Numbered from the stretch's first letter, positions 25,968-35,599 are shown. The stretch is DNA of 64,000 nucleotides from BOG-1155 sp963717985 (GCA_963717985.1 CAVQYC010000001.1:372001-436000), one strand, 5' to 3'. The notes: generated by a model not told the origin, from the letters alone. Translations and numbers: made by a program.

Positions 25968-26880
25968 GTATCTCCTCCGTCATTAACCATTCTAAAAGCG
26001 CCTTTTGCGCATGCAGGCGGTTTTCCGCCTGCGTGAAGATTACTTCCTGGAACTGCTCGAAGACCTCCTCCGTGATCTCCTCGCCCCTGTGGGCCGGCAG
26101 GCAATGCATCACGATTGCATCCGGTTTTGCGACCTTCATCAGCTCTTTGTCGACGCAGAATGATGCAAACGCCCTTCGTCGCTCCTCTTTTTCCTCCTCC
26201 ATGCCCATGCTGATCCACACATCCGTGTTTACCACGTCGGCTCCCCTCACCGCATCCAGGGGGTCTGCAACCAGGGTGAGCACACCCTTTTCCTGCGCCT
26301 CTTTCACGAGCGCTTCATGGGGACCGTATGCCGGCGGCGTAGCCACGACCAGAGGAAAGCCGAAAAGCAGAGACGCCTCTATCCAGGAATTGGCCACGTT
26401 GTTCCCGTCGCCCACCCAGGCTATCTTCGTGTCTTGCAGCCTTCCTTTATACTCCCTTACGGTAAAGAGGTCGGCCAGTATCTGACAAGGATGGTAGAGG
26501 TCGGATAAACCGTTGATAACCGGGATTGACGCCCATCGCGCCAGGCTTTCAACGGTATCCTGAGCGAACGTCCGGATCATGATCGCGTGCACGTACCTGG
26601 AGAGCACGCGCGCCGTATCGCGGATAGGCTCTCCCCTGCCCATTTGGGTATCGGCCTGACTGAGGAACATGGCATGCCCACCCAGCTCCTTTATCGCGAC
26701 CTCAAAGGATATTCTCGTTCTCGTCGATGCCTTCTCAAAGATCATCGCCAGGGTCCGGTCTTGAAGCGGCTTGTACGCTTCATGTGTCCGACGGGTCCGT
26801 TTCATGAAAAGGGCGCGCTCCAGGAGGTGAGCACACTCTTCCGCCGTGATGTCGAGGAGCTTTCTGAAATCCCTCTTCAT
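25954..26880 (-). CDS. argF: Ornithine carbamoyltransferase
   Basis: A 308-residue enzyme that makes citrulline from ornithine and carbamoyl phosphate. The carbamoyl-phosphate motif ASTRTRISFE is near residue 51, DLYHPCQILADL near residue 130, and HCLPAHRGEEI near residue 268 is the ornithine-side Cys motif. Full length; overlaps argD by 4 bases. Confidence 0.95.
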
Positions 26881-28073
26881 CGGACTTTCTGCCTCTCGAA
26901 AATCTTGTGTGCTATCTCGAGAAAGATGTCGACCTCCTCTTTCCCGATGATCAGAGGAGGGAGCAGCCTTACGACATTCCCTTTCGACGCGTAAAGGATG
27001 ACACCCTCCGCGAGGAAGTCCTGCACGATGGGGCCCACGTCCATGGTGAATTCTATCCCCAGAAGCAGGCCCATGCCCCTTATGTCAACGATGAAGGGAA
27101 ATTTTTGCCGCAAATCAGCGAGACCTTTGGCAAGGTAGGCACCTATGGCCTCGCATTTCGCGACAATACCTTCATCAAGGATCGCGTTGATGGTTGCCGC
27201 CACCGCCGCCGACGCGAGCGGATTTCCACCAAAGGTCGCGGCGTGCGTGCCCGGCTCAAAGGCGTCCATTACCTGGTCCTTCGCGACGATGGCGCCCACA
27301 GGGAATCCGCTTCCCAACGCCTTTGCCAGACTCATGATGTCGGGCTCTATCCCGTAATGCTCATACGCAAAGAGCTTTCCCGTCCTGCCCATGCCCGTCT
27401 GCACTTCGTCCAGGATCAGCAGGATGTCCCGGGCCTTTGTCATTTCCCTGAGCTTTTTCAGGTATGCCTTTTCTGCAACAAAAACACCGCCTTCCGACTG
27501 GATACACTCAAGCAGCACCGCGCAGGTCTTCTCTGACGCCGCCCTTTCTATCGCACCGATGTCATTGAAGGGCACAAACGTAAAACCGTCAAGCATTGGC
27601 TCAAAGCCGACCTGGAACTTCTTCTGGCCCGTCGCGGATAAGGTCGCGATCGTCCTCCCGTGGAATGAATTTTCCATGGCGATGATCTCCCATCTCCCCT
27701 CGCCGTGGTTTTTCCAGGAATATCGTCTCGCAAGCTTGATTGCCGCCTCATTGGCCTCGGCCCCGCTGTTGCAGAAAAAGACCTTATCGCCGAAGGAATG
27801 CTCGACAAGCAACTCCGCGGCCTTGATCTGGGCCTCCGTGTAAAAGAGATTCGATATGTGGAGGAGCTTTCGTGCCTGGGTCGCCAGGGCCTCTACAACA
27901 CTCTTTGGCGCGTGGCCGAGGTTGCAGACGGCAATGCCGGACAGGAAGTCGAGATATCGCCTTCCGGTCATATCCAAGAGCCAGCAGCCTTCTCCTTTGG
28001 CAATGCCGATGGGAAACCGTTTATAGGTATTTGCCAGATACTTGTTCCCTTTGTCGATCCATTCCTGCTGCAT
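26877..28073 (-). CDS. argD: Acetylornithine aminotransferase
   Basis: A 398-residue class III PLP aminotransferase. FCNSGAEANEAAIKLAR near residue 100, LILDEVQTGMGRTG near residue 219 and SLAKALGSGFPVGA near residue 246 (PLP lysine) are present. In this gene order it makes N-acetylornithine after ArgB. It starts 1 base after the argB stop. Confidence 0.94.
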   Translation of the reverse strand: MQQEWIDKGNKYLANTYKRFPIGIAKGEGCWLLDMTGRRYLDFLSGIAVCNLGHAPKSVVEALATQARKLLHISNLFYTEAQIKAAELLVEHSFGDKVFFCNSGAEANEAAIKLARRYSWKNHGEGRWEIIAMENSFHGRTIATLSATGQKKFQVGFEPMLDGFTFVPFNDIGAIERAASEKTCAVLLECIQSEGGVFVAEKAYLKKLREMTKARDILLILDEVQTGMGRTGKLFAYEHYGIEPDIMSLAKALGSGFPVGAIVAKDQVMDAFEPGTHAATFGGNPLASAAVAATINAILDEGIVAKCEAIGAYLAKGLADLRQKFPFIVDIRGMGLLLGIEFTMDVGPIVQDFLAEGVILYASKGNVVRLLPPLIIGKEEVDIFLEIAHKIFERQKVR

Positions 28074-28074
28074 G

Positions 28075-28911
28075 CTATTCTCCCGCTATCTGTGTGCCGA
28101 TGCCTAAATCGGTGAATACCTCTAGAAGCAGCGCGTGGGGAATACGGCCATCGATGATGTGGCTCTTTTTCACCCCGCCGTGGAGCGCATCGAGGCAGCA
28201 CGTGACCTTGGGGATCATGCCCCCCCTTACCGTATCGCTCTTCACCAGTTTTCTCGCCTCCTGCGTGTTCATTGACGAGATGGGCTTCAAAGAGGCGTCA
28301 AGAACACCGGGGACATCGGTCAGAAGGATCAGTTTTTCCGCCTTGAGCGCTTTTGCGACGCTTCCGGCCACCGTATCGGCGTTCACGTTATACGTAGTTC
28401 CATCCACACCGGCCGCAAGAGGCGCGATGACGGGAATATAGCCGGAATCGGAGATATCCTTCAATATCCTCCCGTTCACCCCGACAACGTCGCCGACGAA
28501 ACCGATATCCTTGCCCTTTACCCGTTCTGCCACGATGAGCTTCCCGTCTTTCCCCGATAGGCCGATGGCCTGGCCTCCCGCATTGTGGATCGCCTGTACA
28601 ATTGCCTTGTTGATGGCGCCCGAGAGCACCATCTCGACGATTTCAAGGGTTTCCTGGTCGGTTACCCGCAGGCCTTCCACAAACCGCGTCGGTATATCCA
28701 GCCTGGTGAGCATCCTCTCTATCTGGGGACCGCCTCCATGGACGATGACCGGGTTTACGCCGACATATTTGAGGAGCACCACGTCGCGCGCGAACTCTTT
28801 GGCCAGCCGCTCCTCCTCCATCGCCGCTCCGCCGTACTTCACGACAAAGGTGCAGCCTGAGAATTTCTTTATATACGGAAACGCCTCGAGCAGAACTTCT
28901 ATCTTCTCCAT
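28075..28911 (-). CDS. argB: Acetylglutamate kinase
   Basis: A 278-residue amino-acid kinase: FVVKYGGAAM near residue 22, VNPVIVHGGGPQIERML near residue 52, and a C-terminal GGMIPKVTCCLDALHGGV segment near residue 230 typical of NAGK. The presence of an N-terminal extension before FVVKYGG fits the arginine-inhibited hexameric type only weakly, so feedback control is open. The start shares one base with the hslU stop. Confidence 0.94.
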   Translation of the reverse strand: MEKIEVLLEAFPYIKKFSGCTFVVKYGGAAMEEERLAKEFARDVVLLKYVGVNPVIVHGGGPQIERMLTRLDIPTRFVEGLRVTDQETLEIVEMVLSGAINKAIVQAIHNAGGQAIGLSGKDGKLIVAERVKGKDIGFVGDVVGVNGRILKDISDSGYIPVIAPLAAGVDGTTYNVNADTVAGSVAKALKAEKLILLTDVPGVLDASLKPISSMNTQEARKLVKSDTVRGGMIPKVTCCLDALHGGVKKSHIIDGRIPHALLLEVFTDLGIGTQIAGE

Positions 28912-30242
28912 CAGAGGATGTACCTGCTCAGGTCCTCTTTCTCAAGAAACTCCGCCAGTCGTTCCAGCACGTACTCCTTCGTGATCATCACTTTCTTTTC
29001 CTTCATCTCGGGGGCATCGAAGGAAACGTCGTCGAGGAGCTTCTCCATGACCGTGTAGAGCCTCCTCGCGCCGATATCCTCGGTCATCTCATTGATGCGC
29101 TGGGCGACATCGGCGATCTCGGAAATGCCGTCATCGCGGAATTCAAGCTCTATGCCTTCGGTGGCGAGAAGGGCCTTGTACTGCTTTATCAACGCATTCT
29201 CCGGCTCCGTAAGGATCCTGATAAAGTCATCCTTTCTCAGCGGGCCAAGCTCGACCCTGATGGGGAACCTCCCCTGAAGCTCCGGTATCAGGTCTGAAGG
29301 CTTGGACATATGGAAGGCACCGGCGGCAATAAAGAGAATATGGTCGGTTTTTACCATCCCGTACTTGCTGGTGACGGTCGTGCCCTCGACAATGGGGAGA
29401 ATATCCCTTTGAACCCCTTCCCGGGAGACATCGGGGCCATGAGTCTGGTCCCGGCTCGCGATCTTGTCGATCTCGTCAAGGAATATGATCCCTGCCTGCT
29501 CCACCCTGTTGAGCGCCTCATTCATGACCTTGTCCATGTCGATGAGCTTCTTCGACTCTTCCTGGATCAGGTACTCATAGGCCTCACCTATTTTGACTTT
29601 CCGTCTCTTCGTCTTCTTGGGCAGCATATTCCCGAACATGTCCCTGAGCTGCATATCCATCTCTTCCATGCCCTGGGACGAGAAAATCTCGATAATGGGG
29701 AGCGTCCGCTCGGGCACCTCGATCTCCACGAGCTTCTCGTTCAGCTTTCCTTCCTTGAAGAAACCCCTCATCTTTTCCCTCGTGAGGTCGTAGGACTGGT
29801 CCTCTCCTGGTCGCGCCGGGGGCTTCTTGGGTGAAACGAGCAGATCGAGTACGCGCTCTTCGGCCATCTCCCGCGCCTTCTCCATGACCCGCTCCTGCTC
29901 CTCCTTCTTCACCATGTTCACGGAGAGCTCGGTCAGGTCCCTGATCATCGACTCCACGTCCCTTCCCACATAGCCCACTTCCGTGAACTTCGTCGCCTCT
30001 ATCTTCAAAAATGGCGCATTGGCGAGTTTGGCAAGGCGCCGTGCGATCTCCGTCTTGCCCACGCCCGTGGGGCCGATCATGATAATGTTCTTCGGTGCGA
30101 TCTCGTCCCGGAGCGCTTCAGGGATCATTTGTCGCCTCCACCGGTTGCGAAGCGCGATAGCCACGGCCCTTTTCGCCTTATCCTGGCCGATGATGTACCT
30201 GTTCAACTCCTCCAGAATGGCCCGGGGTATCATGGTCTTCAT
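28911..30242 (-). CDS. hslU: ATP-dependent protease ATPase subunit HslU
   Basis: A 443-residue AAA+ unfoldase, partner of HslV. Walker A GPTGVGKTEIARRLA near residue 53, the long I-domain (residues about 110-230), Walker B IIFLDEIDKIA near residue 252 and the C-terminal tail ending in LSRYIL, which docks into HslV. It lies directly after hslV in the same operon. Confidence 0.95.
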   Translation of the reverse strand: MKTMIPRAILEELNRYIIGQDKAKRAVAIALRNRWRRQMIPEALRDEIAPKNIIMIGPTGVGKTEIARRLAKLANAPFLKIEATKFTEVGYVGRDVESMIRDLTELSVNMVKKEEQERVMEKAREMAEERVLDLLVSPKKPPARPGEDQSYDLTREKMRGFFKEGKLNEKLVEIEVPERTLPIIEIFSSQGMEEMDMQLRDMFGNMLPKKTKRRKVKIGEAYEYLIQEESKKLIDMDKVMNEALNRVEQAGIIFLDEIDKIASRDQTHGPDVSREGVQRDILPIVEGTTVTSKYGMVKTDHILFIAAGAFHMSKPSDLIPELQGRFPIRVELGPLRKDDFIRILTEPENALIKQYKALLATEGIELEFRDDGISEIADVAQRINEMTEDIGARRLYTVMEKLLDDVSFDAPEMKEKKVMITKEYVLERLAEFLEKEDLSRYIL

Positions 30243-30767
30243 CTATAGCTCCTCTATGACGATCCTGTCATTCGTGTAGATGCATATCTCGGACGCGATA
30301 AGCATTGCTTCTTTCGCGATCTCGAGGGCGGGTAAATCGGTATGCTTTACCAGCGCCTTTGCGGCCGCTTCTGCATAAGGGCCGCCGGAGCCGATAGCGG
30401 CGACGCCGCCGTCCGGCTCGATCACATCGCCTGTTCCCGACAGGATAAACGTGTGCTCCTCGTCCGCAACCAGGAGAAGCGCCTCCAGCCGCCGCAGCAA
30501 GCGGTCGGTCCTCCAGTCTTTTGCCAGCTCGACAGAGGCCCTGGTAATATTGCCGTTGTACTGTTCGAGCTTCTTCTCGAAGCGCTCAAAAAGGGTGAAC
30601 GCATCGGCCGTTGCCCCGGCGAAGCCTGCGAGACATCTGTCCTGATAGAGTTTCCGTACCTTTTTCGCCGTATGCTTCAAGACGGTGTTCTGAAAAGTGA
30701 CCTGCCCGTCCCCGGCGAATACGACCTTGTTTTTGTGTCTGACGCATAAGACTGTCGTGCTTTTCAT
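30243..30767 (-). CDS. hslV: ATP-dependent protease peptidase subunit HslV
   Basis: A 174-residue proteasome-like peptidase. The start is set at 30767 (MKSTTVLCVR), because HslV matures to an N-terminal threonine of the TTVL/TTIV segment and this ATG begins 1 base before the xerC stop; the longer upstream frame overlaps xerC. FAGDGQVTF, GFAGATADAFTLFERFEKKL and GSGGPYAEAAAKAL are family blocks. The xerC-hslV-hslU order is shared with Bacillus (codV-codW-codX). Confidence 0.94.
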   Translation of the reverse strand: MKSTTVLCVRHKNKVVFAGDGQVTFQNTVLKHTAKKVRKLYQDRCLAGFAGATADAFTLFERFEKKLEQYNGNITRASVELAKDWRTDRLLRRLEALLLVADEEHTFILSGTGDVIEPDGGVAAIGSGGPYAEAAAKALVKHTDLPALEIAKEAMLIASEICIYTNDRIVIEEL

Positions 30768-30768
30768 C

Positions 30769-31653
30769 TTACCTTCTCGGATGGGCTTTGTCGTATATCT
30801 CCATGATTTTGTCCAGGGAGATATGCGTATATTTCTGTGTGGTAGAAAGCTTTGAATGGCCGAGCAACTCCTGAATGGACCGCAGGTCTGCGCCTCCACT
30901 CAGCATATGGGTCGCAAAGGAGTGCCTGACGCCGTGAAGCGCGAGGTTCTTGAAGAGGCTCACGCTTAATTGGTGTTTCTTCATCACCTTCAGCAGACCC
31001 CTGTAGGTGAGCCTGTCGCCCTGCCTGTTCACAAAGAGGGCGTCCACTGACGCCCTTCGCCTGTCACCGGCCGCCTGCATATACCTTTGTAATGCCGCCC
31101 GGGCCTTCTCCCCGAAGGGGAGGACCCGTTCTTTCCCGCCTTTGCCCTTCACGAGCACCCACAATCCGTCAAGATGGACGCTGGTGATATTCAAATCGAG
31201 GGTTTCCTGCGCCCGCATTCCCGTCGAATAGATCAATTCGAATATCGCCTTGTTCCGCAAGGCGATCCAGGTGTTCTCCGGTAGGGTGTCAAGGAAGTGG
31301 AACATTTCGTCGACCGTGTAGAACTTCGGCAGGTGCTTCTCGGCCCTCGGGCTTCTTATGAGCGCAGCCGGGTTATCCAAAATGAGCCCTTTCTTCTTCA
31401 GGAATTTAAAAAACACCTTTATAGATGATATCTTCCTGGAAAGGGAGGATTTCCGCAAGCCCGCGTAAATCCCGGCAACGTATGCCCTGATCGCCTGGAG
31501 GTCCACCTCGTCGTACCCGTTCGCTTCCAGAAAACGCAAAAAGTCCCTGATGTCCCCCTCGTAGGCCCTTAACGTGTGAGGCGATACGTCCTTTTCGACC
31601 GTAAGAAACCGCGAAAATTGAGACGACAATCCCCCTAATGTCTTCAGATCCAT
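30769..31653 (-). CDS. xerC: Tyrosine recombinase XerC
   Basis: A 294-residue site-specific recombinase for chromosome dimer resolution. The N-terminal SAM-like domain (SRFLTVEKDVSPHTLRAYEG) is followed by the catalytic domain with Arg in YSTGMRAQETLDL near residue 144, HGVRHSFATHMLSGG near residue 240 (His and Arg), LGHSKLSTTQKYTH (His and the nucleophilic Tyr). Its place before hslV marks it as the housekeeping XerC, not an integrase of an island. Confidence 0.92.
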   Translation of the reverse strand: MDLKTLGGLSSQFSRFLTVEKDVSPHTLRAYEGDIRDFLRFLEANGYDEVDLQAIRAYVAGIYAGLRKSSLSRKISSIKVFFKFLKKKGLILDNPAALIRSPRAEKHLPKFYTVDEMFHFLDTLPENTWIALRNKAIFELIYSTGMRAQETLDLNITSVHLDGLWVLVKGKGGKERVLPFGEKARAALQRYMQAAGDRRRASVDALFVNRQGDRLTYRGLLKVMKKHQLSVSLFKNLALHGVRHSFATHMLSGGADLRSIQELLGHSKLSTTQKYTHISLDKIMEIYDKAHPRR

Positions 31654-31654
31654 A

Positions 31655-31692
31655 AGAGTACTATTCTATTACGTTTTGCCAAATAATCAAGT
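31655..31692 (-). promoter_or_regulatory. Candidate promoter of the xerC operon
   Basis: On the - strand TTGATT, a 16-base spacer and TAGAAT lie within 40 bases upstream of the xerC start. The TAGAAT is close to the start codon, so the leader would be very short. Moderate match only. Confidence 0.35.
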
Positions 31693-31760
31693 CTTTTCGC
31701 CCCGGGGCACGGTGTGGGCGGCCTTTGCGCCACCCTTTCTGAAGCGGCCGACCTCGTCTT

Positions 31761-32084
31761 TCACATCCTGTTCCCGAACTGGATTATCATGCCCCCACAG
31801 ATGATCACGGCGAGTCCGATCCAGGTTGTGATGGGCACGTCTTCTTTGAAGACGAACCGGCCGCATAGTATGCTGACGAGCGCAAATACCGCCACATAGA
31901 CCCCGAGTAATCGCGAAAAATCCCACCTCACGGTGTTGACAAGAACCCCATAGGCCCCCAATGTCGCGCATCCGAGCAGAATAATGGCGAGATTGCCTCC
32001 CCTGAGACCCCGACGGACGACCGCGTCACCCCCTACTTCAAGCATTGCCGCACCGAGAAAAATAAGCCACGCGAAATACGTCAT
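31761..32084 (-). CDS. Small multidrug-resistance/EamA-like membrane protein
   Basis: A 107-residue protein with four predicted membrane segments (FAWLIFLGAAMLEVGGDAVV, LAIILLGCATLGAYGVLV, LLGVYVAVFALVSILCG, ITTWIGLAVIICGGMIIQFG). Size and the Glu in the first helix (MLEVGGDAV) fit the SMR superfamily. The substrate is unknown. It overlaps cvpA by 4 bases, so the two are cotranscribed. Confidence 0.7.
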   Translation of the reverse strand: MTYFAWLIFLGAAMLEVGGDAVVRRGLRGGNLAIILLGCATLGAYGVLVNTVRWDFSRLLGVYVAVFALVSILCGRFVFKEDVPITTWIGLAVIICGGMIIQFGNRM

Positions 32085-32587
32085 TGAGCCCTCTCCTGAA
32101 TAAGCGCTTTTTCGTCATACCTCGTCCTGATATTCTTAGGAGCGAGCCTGCTCACTATGCCGGCAATCGGCTGAATGTACTTCATGGTTCTGGCGCCTTT
32201 GAAAACGCCGCTATTTGGAGGCAGAAAGGCGATCAACACCATCACGACGACGGAAACGATAAGACAGCCCTTCGCCCCGCCCAGTATCCCTCCGCCAACC
32301 CTGTTCAAGATCCCAAGGCCGGCAGCGCCCATGAGTTTTTCCGCTATCCATCCGATTATCGAAGCGGCTATGATGCAGGCGATAAAGATGGCAAGGAACG
32401 CGATGACCTTACCCGTAGCCGGACGAAAGCCTGTCAGAAACTTCGCCGCCAGCGGCCCATAGAACTTCATGGCGATCACATAACCTGCTGCGACGCCGGC
32501 AAGCCCTACTACCTGCCTGACCAGACCCTTCCATAAACCAAGGAGCGTCAATATCCCGACTACAGTGAGAACGATAATATCAAACAT
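32081..32587 (-). CDS. cvpA: CvpA-family membrane protein
   Basis: A 168-residue membrane protein. The start at 32587 (MFDIIVLTVVGILTLLGLWK) has an AAAGGGG site upstream and matches family starts; an in-frame ATG 42 bases earlier is less likely. There are four hydrophobic segments, with GLVRQVVGLAGVAAGYVIA and NRVGGGILGGAKGCLIV as family blocks. CvpA is linked to colicin V export and to envelope stress tolerance; its molecular role is unclear. Confidence 0.82.
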   Translation of the reverse strand: MFDIIVLTVVGILTLLGLWKGLVRQVVGLAGVAAGYVIAMKFYGPLAAKFLTGFRPATGKVIAFLAIFIACIIAASIIGWIAEKLMGAAGLGILNRVGGGILGGAKGCLIVSVVVMVLIAFLPPNSGVFKGARTMKYIQPIAGIVSRLAPKNIRTRYDEKALIQERAQ

Positions 32588-32716
32588 ATTCACAACGCAC
32601 CCCTTTCTTTTGCGCGCCCTTTTACCCAAGTCTACAACGGATGACGGACCTTTTCACTGCTTTTGTCGGCGGCCTGCCCTGTAGCTTTCTCCGATTGCTC
32701 TGTTTTTTGTCAAAGT

Positions 32717-32734
32717 TGAACAGGACCGTGTTCA
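32717..32734. promoter_or_regulatory. Dyad upstream of liv operon, candidate operator
   Basis: TGAACA-GGACCG-TGTTCA, a perfect six-base inverted repeat around six bases. It is about 33 bases before the -35 box at 32767, an activator-like position. The regulator is not identifiable. Confidence 0.4.
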
Positions 32735-32766
32735 CCGACCGTCTCATCGAAAGCCTGAAATAGTCA

Positions 32767-32795
32767 TTGAAATCTTCCGCTATTTCTCTGATAAT
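32767..32795 (+). promoter_or_regulatory. Candidate promoter of livHMGFK
   Basis: TTGAAA at 32767-32772, a 17-base spacer and GATAAT at 32790-32795, leaving a leader of about 170 bases to livH. Confidence 0.45.
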
Positions 32796-32971
32796 GGAAG
32801 ACAAGGAGATGGCGGCAGAAGCCGCACGTGGGGCGACCGACGCCACGGTCGGGAGGCTCAATAAACGATGGTACGTAGATCGTATGCAGATCACCAATGT
32901 CAGCAACCACAAGGTTTATTTTGAAGCGTTGCCAAAAACGAGACGTGAAAACAGGTGAATAGAAAAGGGTT

Positions 32972-33850
32972 ATGAGTCTCTTATCCCAAATTCTGCAGTA
33001 CGTCATATCGGGCCTCACTGCGGGCAGCATATACGCCATCATAGGGATATGCTGGTCCCTTGTTTATCTCATCACCAAGGTCCTCAATTTTAGCTCGGGT
33101 GAGTTCGTGATGCTGGGCGGCATGCTGACCTGGGGATTTCATGCGGCCGGTTTCGGGGTTTTTAGTGCTGCCCTCCTTGCGATTGCCTGCACGATCGTTG
33201 TGGCCGTATTGCTTGAGCGTGTGGCCATACGTCCTGTCAGATATCCGACCGAGATTACGTACATGATGATCACCATTGCCGCCGCCTCCGTGATTAAGGG
33301 CATTATTCTCCTCATTTGGGGCTCGGAGACCCGGAGCATCGAGCCCTTTTTCGGGAGTAGCGTGATCCATATCCTCGGCGCGACGCTCACCTCTCAGACC
33401 CTCTGCGTTTTGGGTCTTCTCCTGGTCGTGACGGTGGGTCTCTCCCTGTTTCTCAACCGTACCCTCTTTGGAAAGGCCCTCCGGGCATCGGCAGTCAACA
33501 ATACCGGCGCAAGCCTCATGGGGATCGACATCAGCCGTTTCCGGCTGTTCTGCTTCGCCCTTGCCGGTGGGCTGGGTGCGATCACCGGCATCACCATCAC
33601 ACCGATCATCTTTACCGGGTACGAAGCCGGGATGCTCCCCGGTCTGAAAGGCCTAGTCGCGGCCATCGTCGGAGGCTGGACGATGGGAGGAACCGTGGCA
33701 GCCGGGCTGATACTGGGGCTCCTGGAGGGATTAGGGGCGGGCTTCATCTCCGCCGGGATGAAGGACGTATTTGCACTCCTCGTCATGATCATATTCCTGA
33801 TCTTCCGCACCATGAGTTTTCCAATTAGGACAAAAAAGGGCATAAGGTGA
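32972..33850 (+). CDS. livH: Branched-chain amino acid-type ABC permease LivH
   Basis: A 292-residue inner-membrane permease with about eight hydrophobic segments. GLTAGSIYAIIGICWSLVY near residue 14, VLNFSSGEFVMLGG near residue 36 and GLKGLVAAIVGGWTMGGTV near residue 221 (the EAA-like loop contacting the ATPase) are LivH hallmarks. First gene of a five-gene set. The substrate may be an aliphatic or aromatic carboxylate rather than an amino acid, given the catabolic context; sequence cannot decide. Confidence 0.9.
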   Translation: MSLLSQILQYVISGLTAGSIYAIIGICWSLVYLITKVLNFSSGEFVMLGGMLTWGFHAAGFGVFSAALLAIACTIVVAVLLERVAIRPVRYPTEITYMMITIAAASVIKGIILLIWGSETRSIEPFFGSSVIHILGATLTSQTLCVLGLLLVVTVGLSLFLNRTLFGKALRASAVNNTGASLMGIDISRFRLFCFALAGGLGAITGITITPIIFTGYEAGMLPGLKGLVAAIVGGWTMGGTVAAGLILGLLEGLGAGFISAGMKDVFALLVMIIFLIFRTMSFPIRTKKGIR

Positions 33851-34836
33851 AAAGCGAAGGGAAGATAATAATTATCTGGTCGATCCTCGTCTCTGCGATC
33901 GTTGTGGTTCCCCTCGTGGCGGGTTCATACATCGTTGGCGTGATGTGCTTTATCGCGGTGTTTGGAGGCCTCGCAGTGGGAATGGGACTCCTCCTCGAGC
34001 AGGCCGGCCTCTTCTCTCTTGCGCACCCTACTTTTTTCGGACTTGGAGCATACGTGTCGGGAATACTGGCAGTAAGGGGGATAGCTCCGCCGTGGCTTGG
34101 CAGCATGATCGGGGCCGGCTTCGTCGGTGGGGTGGCCTATGTGATCGGAGCCCCGCTCCTCAGACTGCGCGGATATTACCTCGCCTGTGCGACCTTTGGG
34201 CTGCTCATCATCGTCGAGATCTGTCTGGCCCAGCTTGGACCCTTGACGGGCGGCCACGAGGGCCTGATCGGTATCCCTCCCCTTTCGATCGCCGGGTTTG
34301 TTTTCGAGACCGACACCCACTACTATTATCTTTCCTGGGCCCTCTGTCTCGGATCTCTCTGGTTTCTCCGCAACATGATGATGTCGAGGGTGGGAAGGGC
34401 TATCAAGGCCTTCAGCGACAGTGAGGTTGCTGCATCGAGCATGGGCGTTAACGTACCGCGCGAGAAGCTGAAGGTCTTTGTAGTCACGGCAATGATGGCA
34501 AGTCTGGTGGGAAGCCTTTACACGTTCTATCTCCGGTTCACGCAGCCCGGTATTTTCGGGTTCTCCCTCCTCATCGAGATCACCACCATGATGATTATAG
34601 GGGGCGGCAAAACGTTGTACGGCCCACTCCTCGGGGCCTTTGTAGTCATCTGGCTTCGGGAGTTGATCCACATGTATCTGGGCGGGTTCCTTCCCCGCAT
34701 GACGGGTGAGGTGGATGCGATCTTCTTCGGCGTTATGATCATTGTGATCCTCATCTTCATGCCCGGCGGGCTGGCCGGATGGGTGGACCCCTTCTTCAGA
34801 CGCAAAAGAGGGCCGCAGGAGGCTGCGCGTGAATAA
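33847..34836 (+). CDS. livM: Branched-chain amino acid-type ABC permease LivM
   Basis: A 329-residue permease with about ten hydrophobic segments. GLLLEQAGLFSLAHPTFFGLG near residue 47 and IGGGKTLYGPLLGAFVVIWL near residue 250 are typical of LivM. It starts with GTG and overlaps livH by 4 bases and livG by 8. It pairs with LivH to form the channel. Confidence 0.9.
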   Translation: MKSEGKIIIIWSILVSAIVVVPLVAGSYIVGVMCFIAVFGGLAVGMGLLLEQAGLFSLAHPTFFGLGAYVSGILAVRGIAPPWLGSMIGAGFVGGVAYVIGAPLLRLRGYYLACATFGLLIIVEICLAQLGPLTGGHEGLIGIPPLSIAGFVFETDTHYYYLSWALCLGSLWFLRNMMMSRVGRAIKAFSDSEVAASSMGVNVPREKLKVFVVTAMMASLVGSLYTFYLRFTQPGIFGFSLLIEITTMMIIGGGKTLYGPLLGAFVVIWLRELIHMYLGGFLPRMTGEVDAIFFGVMIIVILIFMPGGLAGWVDPFFRRKRGPQEAARE

Positions 34837-35596
34837 CGTGCTCCTCGATGTCCGTGCCTTAACCAAACACTTCGGTGGAATAAGGGCCATGACGGACGTT
34901 ACCTTTGGCATCGTGAAAGGGGGCATCATGGCGATGATCGGCCCCAACGGCGCTGGAAAGTCGACGTTCATCAACGTGATTTCAGGCATTTACCGCCCGG
35001 ACGCAGGCGAGGTCCATTTCAATGGCGAAGATACGGCGGGGTATCCGAGTCACGTTATAGCGGCGAAGGGTATCGGACGGACCTTTCAGCTCGAAGAGCT
35101 GTTCGGGAGCCTGACGGCGCTCGAGAACGTCATGGTGGGGGCCCATACCGGGAGCAGGTGCGGCGTTCTTGCCTGTGGTTTTCGTCTGGCTCAGGCGCGG
35201 CGGGAAGAAAAGCGGATCAGGGATGAAGCCATGGAATGCCTGGCGGAGGTGGGGTTGACAAACCGGGCTCACGATCTCATTTCTAAACTCCCCCTGGGTG
35301 AGCGGAAGCTCGTCGGAGTTGCCCGGGCGCTTGCCGCGAAGCCGATGCTCATCCTGCTCGACGAGCCCGCGGGCGGACTGGCAGCCCACGAGGTGGATAA
35401 GCTTGTCCGGCTTATTTATACGCTGAAGGAAAAAGGGATTACGATTTTTCTCGTGGAACACAACATGCCCTTCGTGATGTCCTTATCGGAGCGGATTATA
35501 GTTCTGAACGAAGGGATGAAGATCGCAGAGGGGTTGCCCGATGAAATACGAACGAACGAGCAGGTCATCAAAGCCTACCTTGGTGAAGAGGTCTGA
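34829..35596 (+). CDS. livG: Branched-chain amino acid-type ABC ATPase LivG
   Basis: A 255-residue ATPase. Walker A GPNGAGKSTFINVISG near residue 37, GRTFQLEELFGSLTALENVM near residue 80, a LivG-type signature LPLGERKLVGVARALAAKP near residue 150 (LPLGER in place of LSGGQ), Walker B LILLDEPAGGL near residue 171, switch EHN. Complete, unlike the copy near 13377. GTG start. Confidence 0.92.
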   Translation: MNNVLLDVRALTKHFGGIRAMTDVTFGIVKGGIMAMIGPNGAGKSTFINVISGIYRPDAGEVHFNGEDTAGYPSHVIAAKGIGRTFQLEELFGSLTALENVMVGAHTGSRCGVLACGFRLAQARREEKRIRDEAMECLAEVGLTNRAHDLISKLPLGERKLVGVARALAAKPMLILLDEPAGGLAAHEVDKLVRLIYTLKEKGITIFLVEHNMPFVMSLSERIIVLNEGMKIAEGLPDEIRTNEQVIKAYLGEEV

Positions 35597-35599
35597 TTA

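Larger units (their letters stand above)
32588..32971. other. Intergenic region between divergent cvpA and livH
   Basis: No convincing gene. A 63-codon frame at 32767-32958 on the + strand has no ribosome-binding site and no family look, so I leave it out. The region holds an 18-base dyad and a promoter match, listed separately, that would serve the liv operon. Confidence 0.6.

Noticed and set aside
30768..30899. Longer hslV start
   Set aside because: It overlaps xerC and would bury the N-terminal threonine segment that must be exposed for activity.
32767..32958. 63-codon frame before livH
   Set aside because: No ribosome-binding site, overlaps the candidate promoter and no conserved pattern.
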